Assembly (NCBI GenBank): GCA_035582835.1
Contig: JAYKAV010002788.1
Coordinates: 986,125 to 1,050,124, forward strand
Length of the DNA: 64,000 nt
Direction of reading: 5' to 3'
From: Phoebastria nigripes
Taxonomy: Eukaryota > Chordata > Aves > Procellariiformes > Diomedeidae
Shown here piece after piece: positions 50,901-62,900 of this stretch; within the stretch, counting starts at the first letter, position 1, and each line of letters begins with the position of its first letter. Both the position numbers and the translations under genes were made by a program. The notes beneath the pieces were generated by a model. The model saw only the letters and a list, made by a program, of their open reading frames with translations. It ran no database searches and was not told where the DNA came from.

Positions 50901-53900
50901 CTCACAATTGCCCCCCCAAATTTCTGCTTCCTGATCTTTCCCAAAGTGTTTGCAGTTAACCTGAATTTATTGATGTTTTTTTATGTAGCTACTATAGCAT
51001 ATTTTGATCTTTGATTATTATTTGGAGTGTGCTTCCTACTTATCCTGTACATTTTTCTATGAAAACGCAAGCCATGTCATCTGCCTTTTGGATGGAAAAT
51101 AGTGCAGTGACAAGTCATTATGCTAGTGAGAAGTGCTCAGTTGAGTTTTTCCATGAGAGTCATTTGATCAGTTGATAGTGGCAAAGTACTAAACTCCAGC
51201 TCAGGTTTAGTGGACAGGACTCTGGTATGCATTGTACTGATTGTTTCCAGCTAGAGTAACAGTCTGTCTTTATTGCTTCTGCTAGTAGTAGTGGAGAATA
51301 TTATTAGCAGTAGTATAATTGGTCTTGTGTGTTCATTCATTCTCGATCACTAAAAAACAGGAATAGAAGCACAAGTGCTTCTTTAAACTTTAGTATTTTT
51401 TGTTAATGTGCCTTATATTTTTGTCATACAGGTGCTATGTAAAGTAAAAGCAATTCTTATTTAATAATAAAGTGTTTTGCTTACTGTTTGTCAATTTTAC
51501 CAAACATTTCTGCATTCAATAAATTCTCCATATGTTAGCATATCCAGAGGGGCATACTGGGCAGCCTTATAACTTCTGTTTACCCTGATAATATTTTTAT
51601 TGCATGATCATCAATAGGAATGCAATTAGTGATGTTTGATCCCTGTTTCCACTTGGTATAGCAGATGCATTTTCCATTATGATATGGTAAATTATTTTGT
51701 ATTTTATTATACTTTCATTTCTTTTTCTTGATTACTTTTCAGATTTTCAGGAAACAAGTCAATCCAGAAGTAGTAGTGTCAAGTCTTTTGAACATCTTCC
51801 AGAGAGCTGATCTTTCAAAGGATGGCAAGTGGTATGTTTCTGCCTTTTTTCAGTCTACGTTCTTTCTGTATAAATTAAATTTTAAAAATATAACTCTAAA
51901 GAATACTTTAAAACCCATTTTTCACTTCAAATACTTTTGTTAAGCTCTATCTATGCTGAGTTACAAGAAAAATGTTCAATTATTTGCATACCATTTCCCA
52001 TGAGTTCCTTATTTGTTCTCAGTGCTATTTGGATTCAAAAAATCGCCATGGAAAATGGAGAACAAATCAAAGAAATGTTGCTAGTGTGATTGAGCAATGG
52101 GTTTTGAACATCACTTGTTCTCTTTTAGGTACAAGGTTCTGGAGCGAGCAATAAAAATTTTAGTCAAAGAGGAGATTTTGAAAGAGAAAAAAGAACTACT
52201 AGATGAAGCAGTAATGAGGTTGTTACCTTTTATGGTAATCACTAATGCGAATTCAAAATCTTCAGATTGGAAAATGGCTGTTTGTCTGTCAGAATCTGAT
52301 CTCTGCTCCTTACACCCTTTACTGAAAGGTTGGCCAGAAGGTAAAGCATTAATTGTAACTAATTTGGTAAAAGAAAAATTGTGACAATTTAGGACATCAT
52401 GCTTATTGAACCTAAACACTTACTGAAGGAGACTGGCTGTCATTGACAAGCTATCATGCTGTGAGTGCGAAAGAATTCTTTAAAAAGCTCTTTGAAAAGA
52501 TGAAGAAATTGTCTAGTATGTTTCTGAGTGTTTCTAAATATTATTGAGCCACCAGTGTTTTAATATGCGATTTTTATACCTAGATTGTCCGATTATTATT
52601 TTTTTCTTTGGAATAGCTCTTGAAGAGGCAATTAAAGCTAGCAAGTCTGCAGAGTTGGTTGGAGTGGCCAACAAGAAAATGATTCTGCTGTTTTCAAAAA
52701 ACATGACTTCAGGGGACCCTTCCTTACTATTGCAAATGGTATGTGTACCGTGTTACCCTAACCTTAAGAGATCTTACTTTCCAGGTGGTCACTGTGGTAG
52801 AACAAATGTGATACAGAACTTTGTATGTGCGCTTCTTAGCATTAGTATGCCATCGTCAAGCTGCTAGGCAAATATATATATATATTGAATAACAAACCCC
52901 AATACAATCTAGATAAAACAGATTTCTACCTTAACATAAGGAAAAGAAGAAGCAAAGCTATTACCTATTTGACAAATTATTAGTGTAACTAAATTCCAGG
53001 AATTCTTAGTTTCCTGAAAAAAAATTCTAGAGAATAAACAAGTATACCTGTGGATAGTTCATAGAAACAGATATTTGTGCATTCCCAGGTTCCGAAGAGT
53101 ACCATTACAGCAGACAGTAATTTGTTACCGATGATAGAAGGTAACAAAGATTTAATTGGACATGCAAATGAAACACGGTGTAAAGTCATGGTGAAGTCCC
53201 ACTGTCTTAACAGACTTTCTTTTGTTGTTTTTCCTCCACTCCCTTTTCTAAGGTTGATGATCTGATACTCGTTGCTGAAACGGAATCTGACAGCGTGAGA
53301 CAGAAAGTAACTACTCATATAATTGGTTCAGTGCTCGTTCAGTGCTGCAGCAATACACAGATGAAGGAAAGTTATTTTTCAGTGGCTATCAGAGTCTTCC
53401 ATTTCTTGGATAAAAAAATAAAAAATCTCAGAGCTTGTGATGCTGCAGAGGTAAGATGTAAACAGTTTGGAGAGGGCATTTTCTTTGTAATGGAGAAATC
53501 TTTTTTTATTGGAGGTTCAGAAACCTTGAGAAGGACTGGAAATCTCGCCTTAATTTCTTTTCAAAGCAAAAACACACGCTTGGCAGCAGTACTAGAAGCT
53601 GCCATTAAGAATTGCTCTTACATTTTACCACTCTAGTGAGTCTGCATTAAAAAAATTAAGAACTCCAGAGCTTTAGGCTAGCATCCTGGCCTGTATCAGA
53701 AATAGTGTGACCAGCAGGAGTAGGGAAGTGATTGTGCCCCTGTACTTGGCACTGGTGAGGCCCCACCTCGAATACTGTGTTCAGTTTTGGGCCCCTCACT
53801 ACAAGAAGGACATTGAGGNGCTGGAGCGTGTCCAGAGGAGGGCAACGAAGCTGGTGAAGGGTCTGGAGAGCAAATCTTACGAGGAGCGGCTGAGGGAACT

Positions 53901-56900
53901 GGGACTGCTTAGTCTGGAGAAGAGGAGGCTCAGGGGAGACCTTATTGCCCTCTACAACTACCTGAAAGGAGGTTGCAGCGAGGTGGGTGTTGGTCTCTTC
54001 TGCCAAGCAACTAGCGATAGGACGAGAGGAAATGGCCTCAGGTTGCACCAGGGAAGGTTTAGATTGGACCTTAGGAAAAATTTCTTTACTGAAAGAGTGG
54101 TTAAACATTGGAACAGGCTGCCCAGGGAAGTGGTGGAGTCACCATCCCTGGAAGTATTTAAAAGACGTGTAGATGAGGCGCTTATAGACATGGTTTAGTG
54201 GGGCATGGTGGTGTTGGGTTGATGGTTGGACTTGATGATCTTAGAGGTCTTTTCCAACCTTAATGATTCTATGATTCTGTGATCCCACCAACTGATTCAA
54301 TGTTTCAGTGCTGCGGGCTTGGCACAAAGTTTGGGGCGTTTCTGCCAGCTACCCTGTGGCATCATGTGGTGTCATTGTTTGGCTTAGGAATATCAGGGGT
54401 TTTAGTCATTGAGTAAAGGTTTTGCTGGCTTGTTCAATAGGGGAAAGAACGAAATGCAGTTGAGTATGAAAAAGAGCTTATGCTAAGAGCGGTTCCAGGG
54501 GACGGCTACGAAAATGGTCAGAGGGCTGGAACACCTCTCCTATGAAGAAAGGCTGAGTTGGGGTTGTTCAGCCTGGAAAAGAGAAGGCTAGGGGGACACC
54601 TTATTGCAGCCTATCAGTACTTACAGGGGGTGTATAAGAAAGATGGAGAGAGACTTTTTACCAGGGCCTGTAGTGATAGGACAAGGGCCAATGGTTTTAA
54701 GCTAAAAGAGGGTAGATTTAGCTTGGATATAAGGAGGAAATTCTTTAGTATGAGAGTGGTGAGGCACTGGAACAGGTTGCCCAGAGAAGTTGTGGATGCC
54801 TCATCCCTGGAAGTGTTCATGGTCAGGTTGAGCGGGGCTTTGAGCAACCTGATCTAGTTGAAGATGTCCCTGCCCATGGCAGGGGGGTTGGATTAGATGA
54901 TCTTTGAAGATCCCTTCCAACCCAAACCATTCTGTGATTCTATGATTCTATGAGTTGCAACCTCAAGCAAGTCCTTGCAACAATATCGAAAGTTTTGTTC
55001 CTGAATTTGTTGGGTTTTGGTTTATTGTGCAGCTCCATAAACAGTTGTATTGACACTTGCTGGGAGGTAACCTGGAGGCGAACGGAGGAGCCATCAGAAG
55101 GGCAGGAACAATGTTCAGAAAGAGTATTTCTGCATCTTTCTGCTACCTTTCTTTGCCTTATTTTTATGCATCTTTCCCATTGGGGTTTTCTTGATTTGTT
55201 TTGTTGTTGAAACAGTGTGTTCTTTTTCATGTGTAAGAAACCCACATGAGCAGGGCTGTGTTTCTGTGTGTGCACCCCCTCACACACACACACACACACA
55301 CAGAACAATACATGGTAATTAGTTATTCTGACCTCAGATTATTCCATTAAAGAGTTTTTATATATACAAATATCTGAAAGATACGGATTATGTTGCTAGA
55401 ACAGAGCTAGATGAAAGGATGAAACTGAATGTCCACAAAATGCTGTGAGTAACTCCTAATGCCTTTGAAGAGATATTTTAGAGAGATTGGTATTTTACTC
55501 TTCTGTTACCTCACTTATGTACGCTGTTAATTATGGTAGTAAGAGCTGGCATAGGTTTTAAAACTGCAGATGCAAGTTTAAATGTAAAATCAGAAATGTA
55601 ATTCACTTCATAAGGATACGTCTTTTGAGGTTGGAAATTAAATATTGCTGAATTTTAGTGCTAAATTTCTGTGTTCTGTTGGATTAAATTGTGACAGTAT
55701 ACACTAAAATGAATTTTTATTCACAGGAAACTCCCCTAAATTGGTCTGTTGAAACAATAGAGGAAACTTTGGTGCCTAAGGACTTGTTAACTGCATATAT
55801 AGAAAAGCTCAATAGTGATCAGACTGCTCATGCAGAGGCGTCAGCTATGTTCCTGTTCTTACTGAAAAACTTCATTAATGGCCTAAAACCTCCTTTCTCC
55901 TTTTCAAAAGGTAGGTGTTAAGGTTTTGACTGTCTTACATCAATGAAGTGAAGAAGGAACGTTAATTTTTTTGTCTTCAGAAGTTGTTGGAAACAAGCAA
56001 GCCTTGCTTCCCTAACCTTCTTAATTTGTTGTTACTGAGAGCTGTAAAGATTACTTACTTGTGAATGTGAAATCAGTCAAATGTATTGTCGTCTTTTAAC
56101 TAGAGATGTCTGCTTTCTCTTGGTTTCTGAAGTGTTCATATGCATCCACTGTGTCTTATTTATAACCTGTATTTTTTAGAGGAAACTTGGTGGAATCCCG
56201 AATCTCTGAATCAAGATAGCCAAGACTACCTGCACCTCCTGTTGGGGCTATTTGACCTACTTGTCTGTGGAGCTAGTGAGGGAAGCAATGCTGTTCAGTA
56301 CAGAGCATTGATGAATCTCTTACTCAAGGTATTATTTTTGCATTTATTGCTCTGAATTACAGTCATCAACTATTATGCAGTTACATAATTTTAAGGAAAA
56401 CTGAGAAGAATGGAGAACTGATCAGCAGCACTGCTTGTGTGATGCTAATACTGTGAGCAGATGAAAGTCTAAGCTTCCACTGGTTAGTTAACCCTAATTA
56501 AATGCAATAATAGAAAACTAAAGTAAAAAAACAATGAATGGACCAGTTGAGGCAAAGGTGAAAACATAACACTGATTTGTAGGACAAGGTCAAGAGCTTG
56601 AAGTTTGAGCTAAAAGTTTTGGTCCTATCTGGGAGCAAAGCAAACAGTTGCTCTGTAAAATTTGTTAGTTTTTAAATACGAAATGAGGGGAAAACTTTTA
56701 GAAGACATTGCATGTTTCCTTATAACATCATATCATGTTTTCTCACCCGCATCGAATGATAGATTTTTGTGAAGAGAATAAGGGATTTTGACAGTCTGGA
56801 TTTTAGATGACAGGGAGTAATAACTGTATATTCTGAGGAAAAGAGAAGCAAGTAATTGACACAAAGCCGCTGTTACTGGAATTTGTTGATGTTTCATCAA

Positions 56901-59900
56901 GAGCACCACATGACAAATACAAACAGAGGAAGGAAAGAATAGCAACGATTTCATAACAAAACTTGTTTCTGATGTTAATTCTTGTATATAACTTTGTCTA
57001 ATTATCAGTCACTCCAAGATCTAGTGAAATTGCACTGACACTGAGCTGTTAAAAAAATTGATTCAGTGCCTGGCTAGTTAAAGGCTGTCAGCAGGGAAGC
57101 AAGGATGTTATTTTGGTGGGATTTTTGACTGAGCAAGCTGGGTAATATTGCACAGGAGAAGAAGGAGGGAGGAGGCACTACAGAAGGTTTGTGGAATGGG
57201 GTTAGTAATGTCCTAGGACCTAGTGAAGGCAACAGCTGCAGTAATAATTTGCTTCTTTCACTTGTGGAGTACTGCTGATTTTGAGGGTGTTTAATTTGAA
57301 AGGGACAAGAAAGATATTTTTGCCCACTCTAGAACAGTTAATATAACTAGAACCTAGATCTCAGTGGACTTGTGGAAAAGAGAATAGGCAAGAGTATGTC
57401 AGAAGCTGTATCAGTTGTTCTGGAAAGCTGTGTTTAGTCTGAGGGATGTTGAGCAGGCACTCCTGTTTGATGAATGAAGAGCTCTTAGAATTCCAGAGAG
57501 CAACTTGCAGACAGAAAGCATGCTAGCTATTGCCAGACCACATAGTAAGCAAGAACTTTAAATTGATTTGGGATACTATTAGGAGACAATGTAACTGCTT
57601 CAAACTTAGAAGCTATCCTCATTAAATTTTGACAGAAAGGTCCTAAAGCAAAGTTAAAGTAATTGGATGTAGATGTGGAAAAACTGAATTGAATCTTCTT
57701 GGAGCAACTATTACTATTGGTGGCGGGGGGAGAAGGCATTCTGACCTGTGCCTGCGATGGTCAGTGATACATTTATGATTCAGAGTTTGTTAATTTTGGT
57801 CTATGCTCTATTATTATAAAGCCTATACAGCCAATCCAGGACAAATTCTAAGAACGAAGTTTAGTGTGAATATTCAGCACAGAAAGCTGTGCTATACAAG
57901 GAAATTGGATGCCCAGCTCTTCTGAGATGCTAGTTTATAGACTTCTGAAAATCACTTTGTATGGCTGATGAAAAAGTCAGGGATTACTTAGAGCACTTTT
58001 AATATTAAGATTACTGCTGCACAAAACAGGAAATAGAAGTTCTTTATTTTGCATGTAACATTTTTCTTGCACAGTTGACGTACTATACAAATGTTCATAT
58101 AGATGTGTTTTCAGTCTGTTAGGATAAACAAAAAAATCCCTTGTATTTACATACCTATAGACTACAACTTACCTGTTAAACTGAATAAGCCAGCTGTTAA
58201 GCAACATGTGGACTTGTATACACATGCAAGTACTGTTTACCCAAAAGCATCTAGTTGGTAACTTTTTCTTCCCAAAAGACACTGTTTCTGACTCTTTAGT
58301 TCTCTTTCTGTGTACTCCTTTGATTTGGGTGGTTTATCAGATGTTGTGAGTAGTAGTTTGCCAAATAAATTAAATTTATTAAACAAGTGCTTTTCTCTTT
58401 TTTCTTTTTTTTTCTTTTTTTTTNTTTTTTTTTAATTTAAGGTACATCTAAAAGATTCAGAGGTTCTCTTCAAATTCCTTTCAATTTTATGGACTTACAG
58501 TTATAACCTTTCAAATCATCTGAACTATGAAGTCAATGCAATGCTACAGACTCAAGCTCTGTATATTGGCTATGCACTGCTTGAATCACAGACATACCAA
58601 AAAAAGAAACAGCTGCTATCGCCATCGTCTCCAGGTAAAGTAAAACAGTATCTATCTCTCATCTTAAGACTTAATTACAGTATTTTTTAATTTTGTGCAA
58701 TTTTACTATATTTTATACCATGAAGGGTATCTATAGTTACTTATGTTCAGCTGCACTAGGCTGAGACAGCTCTCTTTCTTGCTGATTCACTGCTGCAGTT
58801 ACTAGCCCAAGCTTGGAAGTAGGTGAAACCACTGTTTTTTTAATCTTAAAAGTGTTAAAGAAACACGCTCCTATGCTGAAGAAGTCAGTTACAGCACCTT
58901 ATTTTCTGTGCAGTATAAGGATGTGGCAGTCAGTAGCAATATATGAACTCTCTGAGCTTAAACATGAATATAAGGACTGTGATGAAGAAGTTCAGAGCCA
59001 TGGATCTGTGAGATTCATGTTGGTTTTGTGTAGTCTAGAGGTTTATAGTGAACAGAGATGACTTTTTAATTCCAAAGTAATGATGGTTGACGCCTCTTCA
59101 GGGACAGATACAGTAAAATTCTGACCACTCACTTTTTCCTGTTGTCTTTTCCTCCATCCTTCTCTCACTCTTTTTGCAGTGGTGATATCTTTGCTAATTA
59201 ACTTGGGTAGTCCTGTGAGTGAAGTTCGAAGGGCTGCTCTCAACTGCCTCCATTCCTTGAGAGGGATAAAGGAGTCTCTGTTTCATCCTGTTCTTCAGCA
59301 TTTGGAGCAAAAGACAGAAGAGATCATATCTGACCCTACATACATAACACAGGTATTTTAGTTAAGGTGTACATTAATACAAGTTTTGTCTGCTGCTGTG
59401 AACTCCCATCTTTTCTAAAAAATATCAAGTTAACTGGGAAAGTTCATTGTCTTTGTATACTATAGTAGACAGATGTTTTTATAATTTTTTTTAAAGGACT
59501 ATAAAAACATTCAAGTCGTTTATTACATACAGAGAATTGAGAGTATCAGTCAAATAAGAGGTATTAACTTGTGGTTTATTTACAGATGAAGAATTCTGTT
59601 TGTATCTAGATTGCATTATTACGAAAGCATTGAATAAATGTTGTTTTAAGGCATTTTTATTGCAGGGAAAGAACTTAATTTTCACTTTGTTAATGAACTA
59701 GATTATGGAAACTCTATTTGAGGAGCTTGAGACACAACCAAAACAGAAATCCCAGAAGAAAAAATTGTTGGAAGCTTTGGAAAGCATACTTGATTGTGTA
59801 CAGAACCCTATTTTCCCATCATATATTGGAAGAAACTTAATGAAAATTCTTCATGAAGTCCATGGTGAGGTAAGTGCTGCCTTTCTAGTTGTTTTATAGG

Positions 59901-62900
59901 TTCTGCACTTGATTGAAATGCTGAAATCCAATTTCATGTAGTAATAATGCTGTTAAATAACTTCATAATGTATTAGACTATTAGGCATTAAGTTGACACT
60001 TCTAATAATATGCAGTAGTGCTGCAAAGTGTGATTTAATGAAACATAAAATATTTGCATGCTCCATCCAGGAATGTCAGGGCTGCAGAATTTTGCGCTGG
60101 AGTTCTTAAGGAAACTCCCTTGATGTTACTGAAAAAGACTGTTTCAGAAGGAGATTCTTCCAGAAGAAAATTATTACCTTGGTTAGATATCAGTGAATAT
60201 AGAGTTTTCTGTACAGAATTGTAACGTATTAGGTAGTACTATCAATTTCATTTGTATGTATTAACCTCCTCTTATCTGGTATATTCAGAATTCTCTAAGT
60301 GCTAGAAACTACATGAGTTCAATGTTCAAAAAATGAATGAAATTATGAATTTTTATGCTCTGTTCAGTTGTATGTGTCTTGAAAGGATTGTGAACTGCAT
60401 AGAGGATGAGCATTCTTGCCTCACATTTGGGTTTTGTAGGAGACAGCAGTCATAAATCGGTGAAGAAAATTGCCTTGTTTCTGTACTTTAAAAATATGAA
60501 ATACTACTCTGCAAAGGAGAATAGCAAAGTAGCAGATGAGCATATACTCGTGGTAATCTCACAATAACTCTTGTATGTTTCCTCTTGAATAGCTGTTGCA
60601 TAAAATACTGTATGCAGTGTGTTATCAGAGAAGGGATGTTGCAGTAAAATGAAGCTGTGCTATTGGAAGGTTGTTAAAATGAGAATGGATAAAAACTTCT
60701 GTTACGAATTTCCTCTGTTTGCAGATGATTCTTTCTCACCTCTTGCCTGCACTAGACCGGTTGCTAGAGAAGGTCTTTAAGAAACCTGAGGCAATGTTGA
60801 AAGATGAGGTTGTTCTCCTACATCTCATCCTTGGAAAGTTTAATGAATATTCAGCAGCCCTCTTGTGCAAGAATCAGCAGAGTCTGGATTTATTTATCAA
60901 AAGTCTGCATGCTGCCAAGAAAATCTATGAAGAAATTCCACCATTTCAGATCACAGCACTTGGGCAGGTATGGCTTTATAAAAGATCTTTAATTTATTTT
61001 TATCCTTAAAGCAAATAGCAGTGTTTAGGATTGGATTTACAGGGACTTGTTCTGTGTTAAGGAGTCCATAGCTTTTGACCTGTCTTTGTTTTAGTACAAG
61101 TTTTCAAGGTCTCTATAGTGTCTTTGAAACATCTAAACAGGCTGCAAAACTTTCTCTCTTAAACTTACCAGAAGGAGAAATGCTGCTTGCTTTATTTTTG
61201 CATTTTGACAAGTACAGAATAGAAATATCAGTGTATTTGCATGCAGATGAATACCTGTATCATTGCCTGCAGATACTACTGTTCCACTGTCCTTAGTTTT
61301 TGTCAGCCAGGCAGGAGCTTTACTTCATGTTTTTCTTCCGAGGAAAATACAGTAGATGAGAAATAGTCTCATTTGAAGGAGGCTACAAATTCAGGCCTTC
61401 TGTTAGCCAGGTATTAGCGTATACTTACTGAAGGCTGGCAACAGCAAGTTTGTTCCCCCCACCAGGCAAGCTGTGTGAAAAATTTCAGGGATTGGTATGT
61501 CTGATGGATATTTCAGAGGTATGTGCTTTGCATCTCAGGATTCCTGGATATATACAATACATAGTTAATACGCAAATTTTTACAATATTTGTTCATACCA
61601 ACATGCATGTGTGGTTGAGTGTGTCATACATAATCTAACATACCTAAGTTCCATAGCTTGTGATTTTGTTACCCTTTTACAGTAAACCTCTCTGCACCCT
61701 TTCTTTTTTCCCTTTTGTAGGTTACTAAACCATTCTTTGCAGCTGTGTCAGATGGGATGGTGCAACAGAAGCTATTAAAAGTATTGTTTGACTTACTGTT
61801 AAACTGTAAGAACCCGCTTTGTGCCCAGACTATTAGCAGTGTGTTTAAAGGGGTAAGTGGCAAACTCCAGAACACAGAAATATGTTCAAACCTGTTGCAG
61901 TGGTTCTATGTTGCTACATTAAGTAACACTCATTGTTTATGTCATTAATAGCATGAAAGGAATCGGAAACTATTTGTCACATGGTATAATTGTGTTAATG
62001 GCACGAAAAGTTTGTTGACTGCTTTTAGAAGGTATTTCTTTAAAAGCCATGCATTGGTCATTTACTGTACTACATGAATGAATTCAGCAGAAGTCACTTC
62101 ATTCTGCTGAACTGATTTTCATTTTCTGGGTAAAAACTGCTTTTNTACTGTTACTAGGAGACTTATTCCAAAATACATTCATTGTAGCTTTCATATAGCG
62201 ATTTATTATATTACATGGATTTGAAATCACTTCCTTGTTTTATTTGCTATAAGAACTAAAGTAGGACAGGCGTTAGAGACTGTGGTGATATGACTTGAAT
62301 ATGAGGATTATATACCCATATGTGCATGAAAGGGACGTGTTTAAAAAAAGAAAAAGGAGGGGGCATAGATGTGTGATATGACACGTTGTTCATTGGTACT
62401 TGCATTATTGTTCTTTGTTTCAGATTTCAGTGTGTGCTGAGCAGATCGTCAGAGAACTGGAGCCTCCTGAGAAAACCAAAAGTCTGGCCACTGTTCAGCA
62501 AACTAGAAGGCAGAAAATGCAGCAACAGAGGTGAAATAACTAGAAATCCAAAAATATTATCTATACGGTTTGAAAATGCCACTTGTTTTACTACATTTCA
62601 TAGTTTGTATTGAAAGTATAAGCATCCCTTCCCCTGCACAGTAAANTAACTCTGAGCTACTTTTGGCAGAAGAAAACCAACCCACGTTGCTGTTTGAGAA
62701 CTGATGGAACTATAGTCAAAATTTTAAAACAAAAATCATTTCCCAGTACTTCTAGGGTTGGCATTTGCTCTTGTAGAATATGGCTTGACACGGCTGAACA
62801 AGATTCATTTTTGTAGGTATTAAACTTGGTTAGTAATAAAGATGTATGGACAAATTACGCACACATACATGGCTGAAGCCTAAAGATGCTCATCAAAATG

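Noticed and set aside
59641..59701. Alternative acceptor for HEATR1 exon 21 at TTTTTATTGCAG (ending 59,665)
   Set aside because: Using it would add a stretch with a stop codon before the conserved METLFEELE; the acceptor at 59,700-59,701 keeps the frame.
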